A stretch of DNA of 64,000 bases from Halictus rubicundus (lineage: Eukaryota; Arthropoda; Insecta; Hymenoptera; Halictidae), in NCBI RefSeq assembly GCF_050948215.1, contig NC_135151.1, forward strand, positions 20,768,720-20,832,719. The letters run 5' to 3'. The notes under the pieces were generated by a model, which worked only from the letters and a program-made list of their open reading frames with translations, did not search any database and was not told the DNA's origin. Shown here piece by piece: positions 1-10,340 of the stretch. The translations under genes were made by a program, and so were the position numbers. The number at the start of each line of letters is the position of its first letter. The stretch's first letter is position 1.

Positions 1-893
1 GAAGAGAACGCGAAAGGGACCGGAACGGGAACGGGAACGAACGATTCCGGGGCGGTTTCTCACCCTTATTTTTTTATTCGTAATATCAAGCCGGCCGAGG
101 GGGAGAGGTTAGGTATCGAAATTCCGTGTGCCCGGGAGCGTCGAACGAACGGCGGTCTCGTTATTTCGTAATTTTCCTCGGGTGTCGTAATTGGAGCCTT
201 TTGTACGCGCGTCGCCACTCTAACGAAGAAGATCATTAGCTTTGAGAAAATCTGGTAGTCCCGCAAGTTTCTCGGCGAACACCTTTGAAATCAGCTCGCC
301 CCGGCACCTTTAGGCTACCAGGGGGGGGGGGGGGGGCGGAGGAGGAGGCTGAGCGGATCGGAAAGAACGTTCCGCGAAAGCCGTGCGTCAGAGTTCGAGG
401 AGGATTTTTGTGGGACGCGGTATCGCGCGACGTGGCGCGGCCTTTCGCGTCGCGGAGGAGGACGCGCGCGACACCAACGAGAAGGAACGCTCTTTCAAAG
501 CGGGGGCACACGCGCTAGACCGTCCAGGGAAGCTCGGATAGAAAGAGGGAAGAAAGCGCGACGACGAGGCGCGACGCGGCGCGGCGGAAGTTACGCGTAT
601 GAGAGACAGAGAATGAGAGACGAGGACAGACGCGTCGTGAACGACGGGGAGCGGGGAGGGGAAGGGATAGAAATGCTTCGAAGTAACATCCATTTCTATC
701 CCCTGCCATCTAGTCGCTCCTTTTACTTTGGTTTACCTTATACTTTACTATACGCGTTACTTCAGCGACTTTTTATTTGCAATTCCACTTTCTTCCACGA
801 CTGCCACCTTTCCCGGCGGTCTTTTCGAGCAGCAACGCCTCAGTCAACTACATATTTCATGGCCTTCTCTCACAATACCATTTGTCCGTTACG

Positions 894-895
<2 letters not shown>
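1..895. other. GC-rich sequence without a recognised gene
   Basis: CpG-rich, non-repetitive sequence with purine-rich tracts. Open frames exist on both strands, but they are low-complexity (Arg/Ser/Pro-rich) and resemble no family I know. It could be intergenic, intronic or untranslated sequence. Confidence 0.4.
321..336 (+). repeat. G16 homopolymer
   Basis: Sixteen consecutive G residues followed by a purine-rich GGA run. Such tracts can form G-quadruplexes and are prone to assembly and length error. Confidence 0.95.

Positions 896-896
<1 letters not shown>

Positions 897-940
<44 letters not shown>
897..940 (+). repeat. (CT)n microsatellite
   Basis: An uninterrupted CT dinucleotide run of about 44 bp. 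It makes poly-Leu/Ser frames on the plus strand, which are artefacts rather than genes. Confidence 0.97.
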
Positions 941-943
<3 letters not shown>

Positions 944-999
944 CGAGGAGGTGGCCCCCGTTGGCGCGGGTCAAACGGGCGACGTTTTTAACGAGATTA

Positions 1000-1330
1000 A
1001 GAGCCAAGGGTGGTCACGTGACTTTTGCAGAGACAGCAGGTCGGTAACTGCTGTATAATTTCTGTTCACGATCTTTAGCCACCGACTTAAGGTCCGTCCT
1101 GGAACAAAAATGAGGAACGAGTTCGCTCGTTGTTAAGCCCTCATAGCGTAGCTTGTACACCAGTGTAAAGTTCGCGACCACACCTCTCATTCGAAGCTCG
1201 ACGAAACGACTGAAAGAAATCGCAAATCAACTTTTAAGATGTCGTTGCTTTCTGTAAAACCATTTTGCGCCTATTTTTGGTCGGTAATGTAGTCACTCTG
1301 CCTTATCGCGAATCTACGGAGTCTTATAAA
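1000..1330 (+). mobile_element. D-family non-autonomous repeat, fragment
   Basis: Starts with the end sequence TTAAGAGCCAAGGGTGGTC near 991. It ends with the 'CTTATCGCGAATCTACGGAG' motif that recurs at about 22175, 22525 and throughout 27.9-28.8 kb. The section around 1015-1245 is repeated at 21020-21245 and, in part, at 27630-27740. No coding capacity is seen. The interior found in the larger copies is missing, so this is a deletion derivative. Confidence 0.7.
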
Positions 1331-1629
1331 GAGGAACGAGGACTCGGGATCATCGGCACAGTTTCGAGAATAGACACCGTTGTCGCGGTGCGAATCCTCG
1401 GACGGAATAAAATGCGAGCCGGTGCATCAACCCCTGTACACATACACGTATTCAATGTCGCGTAGAGTCCATGGAATGTCAGTACAGTCCTTCCGTAACT
1501 AGTTTCTGAGCAGGTCACCCCAATTAACGTTTTCACGTGCAGCTCGCTCGTCCCCTCGCTTTCGTCCTTTGGCTTTCTCTCTCACTCCCTCTCCATTTCT
1601 CATTCTCGCCTTCTCTCTTTGTCTCTCTA

Positions 1630-1636
<7 letters not shown>

Positions 1637-1674
<38 letters not shown>
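1637..1674 (+). repeat. (CT)n microsatellite
   Basis: CT dinucleotide run embedded in a longer pyrimidine-rich stretch (about 1570-1675). Confidence 0.95.
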
Positions 1675-1677
<3 letters not shown>

Positions 1678-2039
1678 AAGGTTTGCCCGCTACCAGCATT
1701 CGTACCCTCAGCAGCCGGCTTTCTCCCTGTTTCAGCGTTGGCACGCTACGCCACGGCAAGTCTCGCAGAAACTTATAATTGCGAAAGGAGTCGGCAATTA
1801 TAATTGCCTCCGGCCAGCAGAGACGGATGTAATTATCTAAACATTCGCGGCTGCATGGCGCGAGCTCCTCGAAAATTGGGCGTACGCGGTGACGTGGGGC
1901 TGGAACACGTAAGGGTATCATTCGGGACGAAACTTGAGGCTGCTGGCAAATACGGTTTCTCTCGGATCTAATTGTGTGGACAGTTAAGCGTTTTAGGATA
2001 CCACTCGTAAGTAAACCGCACTCGTTACGCGTTCATACT

Positions 2040-2243
2040 AAATTCAACCCGTTGCCCTACAATGATTCTGAACAAAGTCTAATAAATATGTTATTAATTT
2101 CCTTTAAACCGAAATAAAATTCTATTTTTGGCATTGTTAATGTACAGTACAGCTATCCAAGAACATATAGGCTTACAATAGATATAAATTTTCCCCTTTT
2201 TCTTAGGAAATTACCTGTAGACGAAGTATTCATTGCGATAATT
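2040..2243. mobile_element. H-family AT-rich miniature element, fragment
   Basis: Shares the blocks 'AACCGAAATAAAATTCTATT' and 'TAGGCTTACAATAGATATAA' with the elements at 15775-16333, 25653-26092 and 51111-51555. In this copy the middle is not interrupted by the CAGTG miniature element found inside two of the others, so it approximates an empty site. No coding capacity. Confidence 0.55.
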
Positions 2244-2561
2244 TATTCTGTTCGTTGTTCTTTCAACGGGACGTTGCGTCCAGTTGATCGAATGATTTTC
2301 CAGAGGATTATACATCGACAGAGAACGATGTCGGGAGTGACAGAGACATCCGTCTGCGCGGAAGAACCCGTAAATGTCTTTCGATTAACACTGCTGCCTC
2401 GTAAGCGTGTCGCAGGCAAAAAAGTTTTCGCGTTTAAAGGCGCGAAGGATAACGGCGCCGGCTGTCCTTCTTCGTTCTTCGATTTACGAGATCGAGCGAG
2501 GGACGACAACCGAGAGACGGTGGAGGGAGGCTGCGGAGAAGGCAGACACGAGAAAGAGAGA

Positions 2562-2610
2562 GGGAGGGAGAGGGAGAGAGAGAGGGAGAGAGAGAGAGAG
2601 AGGAGAGAAT
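2562..2610 (+). repeat. (GA)n / GGA-rich microsatellite
   Basis: An imperfect GA run with GGGA interruptions, about 49 bp. The reverse strand reads as a poly-Ser/Leu frame without meaning. Confidence 0.9.
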
Positions 2611-2839
2611 GACTGGTGCGCGCGAGTTGGCCGAAGTAAGGAGCGAGAGAAACCAAGGAAGGAGGGAGCCAAGACTCCGGTCAATTAAGCGCAGGAAATT
2701 AGAGTTTTAATTACGCAGTCATTCAGAAAATTACATCGGGGACAGTGAAGAAGGCATCCGCAATCACCAACGAGCGGCGACGATGGCGCGGCGTGCCCTT
2801 TCCTTCCGACGGGCTGTTCGACGATTTTAAAAAAGTAAA

Positions 2840-2992
2840 TACAGTAGTTTCTCTATATATGTCGCCGAGGCCTGGATGATAAACGTCGCGGAATTATACC
2901 CCCTACCGCGGGGTAAACCCCGTGCACGAAGCTCGAGAGGCCTCGGACGCCGAGGAGTGTAAACACAACACGGCTCGGGCAGAGTTGTGCTA
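2840..2992 (+). mobile_element. B-family CAGTG miniature element, 3' truncated
   Basis: Begins TA-CAGTAGTTTCTCTATATATG, then carries the family blocks 'GTCGCGGAATTAT', a CCGCGGGG palindromic core and 'GCCGAGGAGTGTAAACA'. The right terminal repeat ending CACTG-TA, present at 21537, is missing. It is non-coding. The CAGTG end and TA flank match Tc1/mariner-mobilised miniature elements. Confidence 0.75.
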
Positions 2993-3254
2993 ATTCAATT
3001 ATATTGCAATTCAATTGCATTGTATTTCAATTTTATAATAATTCAACTACGTCGTAACCGAATTACATAATTCAAACCTTTCGATTAATTCAATTACTAA
3101 TTATTTCAATGCGACAGGTTCTTGGTCGGAATCCAGCCAGTTCAGAATCGGTGGATCCGGGACTCCGCCATTTTTATTCGTGGCGAATAAATTGCACCAC
3201 TGCGAGCGCACCGAGCCGTTTGCTTTAGCTGTTGCATTTAAATTCCAACAAATG

Positions 3255-4390
3255 AGCAATTCAGCCTAGACTCCGTAGATTCGCGATAAGGTAGAGCGAC
3301 CACGTTACCGACAAAAATAGGCAAAAATTGGTTACACGTGCCTCGACTTTTCGTCCTTATATGAGACAATTTTTCGCTCGAAAAGCCTATTAATACTAGG
3401 TTCACGGAGCACTAAAAATTACTATTTTACATTACTTTATAAAAACAGCACGAATGTACCTATCAAAATTTTTAGCCATTTTTTAAATAATATATACACC
3501 AGGAAATTAATTTGTTAAATAATTCCTCTTGGATGCACCTTTACAAACTCAATATTCCTAAATTAAAAACATTAGAATCCCGAATAAAGTCCCGTAAACA
3601 TGGGGCCACGACTCCGTAGATTTGCGATAAGGTAGAGTGCCTACGTTACCGACAAAAATCGGCGACAAAATGGTTTTACGTGCCTCTACTTTTCGCCCTT
3701 ATATGAGAATATATTAAGCTGGGAAAGGGCTCATTGGAAAGAGGAAGGTTCAATCTAGCGCGCGCTGGTCATGAGCTGACGAGATTATGCGGATATCGGC
3801 TAATATAAGCGTTAGAAGTAGGCCAAAAATTGAGCCAAGACTCCGTAGATTCGCGATAAGGTAGAGCGACCACGTTACCGACAAAAATCGGCGAAAAATG
3901 GTTTCACGCGCCTCAACTTTTCGTCCTTATATTAGAATATTTTTCGCTGGAAAAGGGCTCATTCGAAAGAGGAAGGTTCAATCTAGCGCGCGCTGGTCAT
4001 GAGCTGACGAGATTATGCGGATATTTGCTAATATAAGCGTTAGAAGTAGGCCAAAAATTGACGATGCGCGTGCCGTGGAATCCAAGCATTTTTATGCCAT
4101 TGGATGAGTTTTCTGGATGAAATCGGGAGTAGCGCGCACTAGAAAATATCTCCGGCTACAAATTGAGCTATATTTTGTCTTGATTCTCTGCGAAATAAAG
4201 CCAAAAATTTGAGGCACGTTTCTGGCGTCTGAATTCATAATATTGATAATACAGAGCAAAAAATGTGACAAGTTTAGTCACAGACTTGAGACAGTACTTA
4301 AGTCAGTGGCTGAAGACTGAACGGAAATTATACAGCAGTTACCGACCTGCTAACTCTGAAAAAGTCATGCGACTACCCCTTGCTCTTAAT
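3255..4390 (-). mobile_element. D-family non-autonomous repeat, long reverse copy
   Basis: Three copies of the 'ACTCCGTAGATTCGCGATAA' block start near 3270, 3611 and 3840, spaced about 341 and 229 bp. These are the two periods also seen at 22.2-22.9 kb (347 bp) and 27.8-28.8 kb (228 bp). The longer spacing contains an inserted E-family sequence (about 3392-3600). The element ends at TTAA (4386-4389) in the reverse of TTAAGAGCCAAGGGT. No protein-coding frame. Confidence 0.7.
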
Positions 4391-7019
4391 AGCTTTATAA
4401 CCGTGTAACCAATGCGCACAAACGCCTCCGGGATCACCGGGGGGCCGTTCCTGAGTAGATCGTTTTCCATGAAAACGATGGTCGGTTGGGCGACAGTGTT
4501 TCGATCAGGCTGCGCGCATTCGTTCGTCGCGCGTGTCAATTTGAGGCGGACCAGCAAACGAAGTTACCGATCGTTTCAGCGCGGGACGCGCGTGATCCGA
4601 CGATTTTAATGTCGTTCCCCCGTGTCCCTTTACCTCGCAGCTGTATCCGGTGGTCACCGCAATCCAATTATTAAATCGAGTTTCGCGTAGTTTGACGCGG
4701 TATCGGGACGTTCGGCGGCCGTGCGACGCGAGTTATAGGTGGCGAGACTGGAAGAGAGGAGAGCAACGGGTTCGGGAATAGCGTCTGCGAACGGTGGAAA
4801 AAGAACGCTCGGAATATCTGGGATATGGGTCACGGGGAAAGTCAAAGGTTGCGCGTTAAATTTAATTACACGTGGCTGTGACGGCTGTTCGAACGGATAT
4901 AGCCGCGGATTGCCCAAAGCTTGTCCGGGGCCGCTTCGATTCGCAGTCGATAATCGTATATCCGAGGAAACGCGGCCGATATTCGGTTTAAATTGGTATC
5001 AATAGTACCCTTTAGGACGACTTTGTGACACGTCCGGGTTCGATCTGTCCGGCCGGACCGCTTGAAATCCGGATTGCAGTTCTGGATCGTCGGGAACGTT
5101 TCACCGGGACTGCGCGCGGCGTTAGGCCAGAAAAAGGATAGAGCTCTCTCGATTCCACGACTTAGGTATTATTAGTGACGTATGGTTAAATAGAACAGGA
5201 GATTGGCCGTCCGTCACCGGAACCGAATTATTATCGCTGTCTGTCCCCGGTTGGAACGACGTTCCTTATCCATTCACGACCGATTCGCTAAAATCGTTCC
5301 GCACGCTATAATTAACTTATCCGGATAAATTCGTAGGAATTCGTTAACTATTAACGCTTTTCCGATTGACGCCGTCCCGTTTCGCCGCGTCGGTCTGAAA
5401 TATCGGACACGCCATTAGAAAACGCGCCGCGTGTACAGTCCAGCTTGTAGAAAGTTAACTAGCCGTTATCTATTGAAATAGAGATAACGGGGTGCAATCG
5501 ATTGATTTATAATTAGAGCTGAAACTTAATAGCGTCGCGCGGTCTTTGCTGACTTTTTTGCTTCGGCCTCGTTCTTCTGTATCACCTCCTTTTCGTATCG
5601 TTGAACCGTGAACGTGGACACCGAAACAAAAAGGATGTCTCAATCGAGATTGAATAATTGATTTGTTCATTTTCTCACAGTCTCGTAATTGCTTCGCGTC
5701 GTTGTTGAAAAAGCAGACAATCCTCGACATTCGGCCCTGCGAAGAAAGGGTTGAGGAACTCAGACGGGCCGAGTGGAAATCAACAAAGACGGAACCAAAG
5801 AGAGAGAGAGAGAGAGAGAAGAATTTTTGCAGCGGTTGGCAACCAACGGGGAGTGTTAATTTTCAAAATGAAAACGAGACATCCGTCTTTCGCGGAATTT
5901 CTTGGCACTCGACGCTTCAACTGGCCGCCCATTCTCTTGCTGAACGCATTAGAGTAATGAATTAATTTTCATCCAAGCCCTATTTCTCTCTCTCTCTCTC
6001 TCACCCCTTGCCCCATCGTGGCCCCCCGTCTACATCTCGCAGACCTGCCTTTTACCACTCGTTTAGCCCGCGTAACGACTCCTCCCTCGCCCGTTCCGCC
6101 CACCCACTCTCTCGCTTTGCATTCTGGATTTAAAGTCTATCTTCTTAATTATAACGGAGTGACAATGCACTCTTTCCACTGTTGCTTCCTTTCGCAACAC
6201 TTACCATTTCCCCGGGAACTTTCCAAGAGGTCCGAGGCATCGCCCTCTGGTATCAGGCTCGTTAAACGGAAAAGAAAGATTCGACCGTGTCCGCAGCAGC
6301 TGGGCTACGGAATTTATCCTGGGGATCAACACGCGCCACAAACATGCGCGTAATTATTCTCCTGATTAATACTTTCGGCTCTTTACCACGGCGACTGTCT
6401 CACCCTGAACGGCCCTGTGTATTTGTTTCCACTATTCTATAGAATACACAGTCAAACCTGTTTTTGCGCGGTCGTTTTCAATGTTTTGATTTGTGCGATT
6501 TTCTTTTATACCACCCTTGCGTTATAACACCCTTGTAATGGGGAGCAGGAATCCAGCTTTGCGACAAATTGGAAAAACATTTTCTTAAAATAGATAATTC
6601 CGAAAGGAGTTTGAAATTCTAAAAAGAGCTTCGATCGTGACGTTTACAAGCAGCTGATCAAACGACCGTCGTCGCAAAAACTTATCATTGACTTCATGGT
6701 GACACAAAAGTAAATCAACTCTAATATCTTCAAGCGACAAAAGCAATTTTGAACCTGTTCATCGCAAGAAGATGCGCGTTTTGGACCACCACGAGCAGTA
6801 TTGAATTATGTGCATTTTGAAAATTTCTCCATGTTTACAATGAGAAATTAAATTTTTTTAAAAAATGTTTCCATGTGTAATTACTTATTTTGTTTGGGAA
6901 GCACTTTCTCGCTATTTCGTAAATCTTGGACATATTTTCTAAGTGAGACTTTTTTCATGCGGTCCCTCTCCACCGCATAACAAAAATTTTCTTCAATATG
7001 TTGTAAAGAATTATTTGTT
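4391..7019. other. Sequence without a recognised gene
   Basis: Mixed GC content, mostly single-copy. It contains a short GA run (about 5800-5818) and a CT run (about 5984-6001). Open frames of 60-110 codons occur but resemble nothing known. No RNA gene was recognised. Confidence 0.4.
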
Positions 7020-7440
7020 ATAGCTATTTATGAAGCTGCTGAATATTTTTTTCCGCAGCCTAATAGTTACATTTGCAGTCAAGAAAATGTTTACTCACCA
7101 AATATATTCGTTTCGATGAAATGACTTTCAGTGGAATAATTATCCCACTGCGGATCTTGATGCAAAACGAAAAAATTACCCGTATCGTTTGCAAGAACCA
7201 AGCAAATGTTTCATTCTCCTTCTAATGACTTCGACAATCAAGAAATAGTACATCCATATTTTTAAATTCTTCCAAAATTCCCATTCTCTCAAATTGCATC
7301 AGCTTTGTCACAACTGCATAAAATTCGCAGCCTAACAATTATATTTGCAGTTATCAAAATGTTTACTCACCAAATATATTCGTTTCGGTGAAATAACTTT
7401 CAGTGGAACAATTGCATAATGGCTTATTCACTTAATTCTT
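7020..7440 (+). repeat. Direct duplication with hAT-MITE-like end motifs
   Basis: A block of about 85 bp containing 'AAAATGTTTACTCACCAAAT' occurs at about 7050-7140 and again at about 7327-7413, 277 bp apart. Each is preceded by 'CGCAGCCTAA', a diverged form of the CGCAGTCTA end of the 47.2-kb element. This is probably a degenerate, partly duplicated member of that family. Confidence 0.5.
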
Positions 7441-7476
7441 CAACCTTATTGAAATGAAATTCTTTGAACACAAGAT

Positions 7477-7626
7477 TTAACCAGTTAACTGTGTTTGACG
7501 AGTATACTCGTCATGAAGAAATGGCAATATTTTGTGTCATGACTAGTATACTCGTCAAAACAGCTATAATTCAAACAGCGGTTAATTTTTGCGACGCAAC
7601 TTAGGTCGCAACAGCTAACTGGTTAA
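7477..7626. mobile_element. TTAA-flanked palindromic miniature element (150 bp)
   Basis: Begins TTAACCAGTTAACTG and ends CAGCTAACTGGTTAA, with TTAA at both edges, as expected for piggyBac-type target duplication. Two copies of the palindrome ending in 'AGTATACTCGTCA' lie inside. A shorter relative lies at 42895-43019 in the opposite orientation. Non-coding. Confidence 0.8.
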
Positions 7627-7728
7627 TATGTTAATTAATGGGGAGTTGCCAAACGGACATTGGCGAACATAGAATACTAATCTTTGGCAACTGGCATCAG
7701 GAAGGATTGAGGTATAGTCAGGAAGAAT

Positions 7729-8416
7729 TACACGATCGAGCAACGCACAGAAATTGCGAAAATTCACTACAAAAATGGTGAAAACTTTGCAGAGACGGTT
7801 CGAAAAGTCTGCATGGATTTTGGTCATCGTAACGCACCGTCTCGCAAAATCATTTTCAGCGATGAATTCGGGGGACCGAAAATCCACAAGCGATTCAACA
7901 GCTTCCCACGCATCCGCCACGAGTCGCTGTTTGGTGCGGATTTTGGGTCGGAGGGGTGATTGGCCCGTACTTTTTTGAGAATGCTGCCGGAAATGCGGTT
8001 ACCGTCACTGGTGTTCGTTATCGTGACGTGATAACCAACTTTTTATGGAATCGATTGAACTGCACGGACTCGGAAGACATATTCTTCCAACAAGATGCCA
8101 CACTGCGGGCGAAACAATGCAGTTACTGCAGACGAACTTTCCTGGTCGTGTTATCTCGCGCCGCGGCGATGTGAATCGGCCGCCAAGATCCTGCGATTTG
8201 ACGCCATTGGACTTTTTTCTTTGGGGTTTTCTGAAAGGAAAAGCGTACGCCAATGATCCACGGACCATTCCGGAGCTCGAGGAAGCAATTGGACGCAGCA
8301 CTGCAGAAATTAGTCCGCAATTATACCAAAATGTAATCGAAAATTTCGTCAGAAGAGTGAACGTTCGCAGACACGGACGAGGCGGCCATTTGCCAGATAT
8401 TGTGTTCCACACATAA
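7729..8416 (+). pseudogene. Broken mariner-superfamily transposase (DD41D-like)
   Basis: Remnant of a transposase that cuts and pastes its own element. Similarity runs through three frames. The first (7729-7874) gives an N-terminal piece with 'IAKIHYKNGENFAETVRKV' and then 'IIFSDE', which holds the first catalytic Asp (codon 7861). The second (7875-8098) gives 'PPRVAVWCGFWVGGVIGPYF' and ends in 'FFQQD' with the second Asp (codon 8094). The third (8099-8416) gives 'CDLTPLDFFLWGFLKGK' with the third Asp (codon 8210) and a natural stop. Most of the helix-turn-helix and linker region is deleted between 'APSR' and 'IIFSDE', a second small deletion follows FSDE, and about 10 bp are missing after the second Asp. 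Restoring that last gap would give 41 residues between the second and third Asp, the spacing of the rosa/Visitor-type group. That subfamily placement is inference. The gene cannot make an active protein. Confidence 0.8.
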
Positions 8417-8596
8417 CCTCAATGTTTGTACGTTAAAATAAAAACATTTCAATTTATTAATAAAACCTATTCTTTTTTGAAGTACGAATGTTTTTATTTT
8501 AACGTACAAACATTGAGGTTATGTGTGGAACACAATATCTGGCAAATGGCCGCCTCGTCCGTGTCTGTGAACGTTCACTCTTCTGACGAAATTTTC
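8339..8596. repeat. 110-bp-arm inverted repeat of the transposase 3' end
   Basis: The arm at 8339-8448 (last codons of the transposase plus its 3' flank) is repeated almost perfectly in inverse orientation at 8487-8596, around a 38-bp spacer. A transcript through it would fold into a long hairpin. The minus strand therefore encodes the same C-terminal peptide 'HGRGGHLPDIVFHT'. It could be a head-to-head pair of truncated copies or a rearranged transposon end. Confidence 0.9.
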
Positions 8597-8724
8597 GAAA
8601 TTTTCAGCTGATTTTGGGACAGCCTTTAGGATAAAAGGGCAGCGTGGAATCCACGAGGTGCAAAAACCGTTAGACATTTCATCAGAAGCGTGGCCGGCCG
8701 GCGAGCCAAGGTGTGCCACGAGCG

Positions 8725-8851
8725 CTCGCGCGCGCGCGCGCACGCATGCTTGCGTTTATTTCGAAGCAGACCGGTCGCAGTCGTCGGCGAGTTGGTGAAA
8801 TCTGCATTACCGCCTAACCCTCTTCTTCGTTTACCCCAGGCTGGTGGTCGC

Positions 8852-8881
<30 letters not shown>
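8725..8881 (+). repeat. Alternating (CG)n and (CG)n(TG)n tracts
   Basis: A GC-alternating run lies near 8727-8742. A compound CG-then-TG run lies at about 8850-8881. Both are strong Z-DNA-prone sequences. The long minus-strand frame across them is low-complexity and not supported as a gene. Confidence 0.9.
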
Positions 8882-8882
<1 letters not shown>

Positions 8883-9521
8883 GGTTTCGTCGATGGGTTC
8901 TAGCACGATGCCTCGGTCGGTTCCCCTCGGCGCCTCCAGTGGCTCCTTGTTCTTTGGCGATGCTCGCGAGGCGCACGGCGCGCTCGTTAACGTATTCATG
9001 GGTTTATGGGACAATTAACCCTTTGAGGGACAGTATAATTACAGAAGCGATTAAACATCTTAACGTATAAACACGCCGGGCTCCGGCGACGTATATGTGT
9101 ACGAAACTCGATGTGGCAGCCAGCCGGGTAGGCAGCCAGAGCGTTACCAATTAACATACTAATGACACGAGGTGCTTTTCGAGAGTCGCTGTAACCGGCT
9201 GGCCTGCAAAGCCTCCTGCGTGTACGTGTACACACGGTTACACGCACGCGTCGCGTTGCACACCTGCGCAAAAATACGCAACCTCCGGAATCGCATTAGC
9301 GTTAGCTCACAATTATTTACGATTGGGGATCACGCAATTAAATCGTTTCCGCGACTTTCGTTCGAAATTCGGACAGTTCCCGGGGACAGGACGATTCGGA
9401 TAACTGGATCGTCCGGATAATAGGCAGTTCGGTACATCCATCTTCCACCTATTGTTTCTTCATTCGTACTATGGGAACTGATGCACGTGTAACCGAATTT
9501 TCGTGAATCTAGTTCAGCACA
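8882..9521. other. Sequence without a recognised gene
   Basis: Single-copy-looking sequence. 'TTAACCCTTTGAGGG' at 9017 resembles one end of a TTAA element, but no matching second end was found nearby. Confidence 0.35.
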
Positions 9522-9523
9522 TA

Positions 9524-9790
9524 CAGTGAACTCTCGTTACGAGTCAGTTGCGCGGTTCCGCTGACTGACTCTTAGACGAAATCTGTTCGCGATTGAAATG
9601 CACAGGGCACGCTGGACACCTAAGAGTCATATCCGTCTATAAGTCAAAAGCCTATGACTACTAACCGATAGTGACAAGAAGGTCTCTCGAGCTTGTTGGC
9701 TCCTCACGGGGTATATCCCGCGGTAGAGGGGATAATTCCGCGACATTTATCATCCAAGCCTTGGCGACATATATAGAGAATTCAGTAGAA
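9524..9790. mobile_element. Chimeric CAGTG miniature element (A'/B)
   Basis: The left 165 bp (TA-CAGTGAACTCTCGTTACGA, then 'GACTCTTAGACGAAATC') match the A' element at 24010-24517. From about 9690 the sequence switches to the reversed B-family end ('CCCGCGGTAGAGGGGATAAT', then 'GGCGACATATATAGAGAA'). It therefore looks like a recombinant of two related families. Non-coding. Confidence 0.7.
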
Positions 9791-9855
9791 TTCACTCTGG
9801 TAGTTAGGGTAGCTTTTCTTTCTTGAACACTTTGGCTTATTTCTCCTATACTGAT

Positions 9856-10136
9856 TTAACAGTATAACTACCGAAACATTAAAAATGACTGGTTCCTAAT
9901 TTTTTCTTTTACAATTACTGAAATTGTAGAAACGTTTTCATCGGAAATTTTTTAATGAACCTCTTCACTGAAGCACATATTACAATAAAAGTTGTATGAA
10001 GTCTGAATGGGCACAGTCTTGTCACTGTTACAAAACAATATATGTATATTGTCCGTTGTATTGTGTTGTATCGTATGTGTATTGTCGTACTGTACATACG
10101 TTAGTCGCATTTATTGCACGGTAGTTCTAGCGTTAA
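9856..10136. mobile_element. TTAA-flanked miniature element (281 bp)
   Basis: Begins TTAACAGTATAACTACCG and ends CGGTAGTTCTAGCGTTAA. The element at 43187-43411 has the same ends (TTAACAATAGAACTACCG ... CGGTAGTTCTAGTGTTAA). TTAA borders and imperfect terminal inverted repeats suggest piggyBac-type mobilisation. Non-coding. Confidence 0.75.
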
Positions 10137-10166
10137 ATAGCGATCCCCGTTGTGGATCCCCGTTGT

Positions 10167-10340
10167 TAACACTAGGTTTACGGAGCACTAAAAATTACTA
10201 TTTCACGTTATTTTATATTATATTTTATATTATTTTTAAATAATATATACCCAAAGAAATCAATTTGTTGAATAATTGCTCATCGATGCATTTTTACAAT
10301 CTGAGTATTCGCGATTTAAAAATATTAGAATCCGTCATTT
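10167..10340 (+). mobile_element. E-family repeat with TTAA end
   Basis: Begins TTAACACTAGGTTTACGGAG and continues 'CACTAAAAATTACTATTT'. Related copies lie at about 3392-3600, 22205-22415, 22555-22763 and 55560-55742 (some reversed). The far end is poorly defined. Non-coding. Confidence 0.6.

Noticed and set aside
8690..9070. 126-codon frame over the CG/TG repeats
   Set aside because: Low-complexity Ala/Arg translation of dinucleotide repeats.
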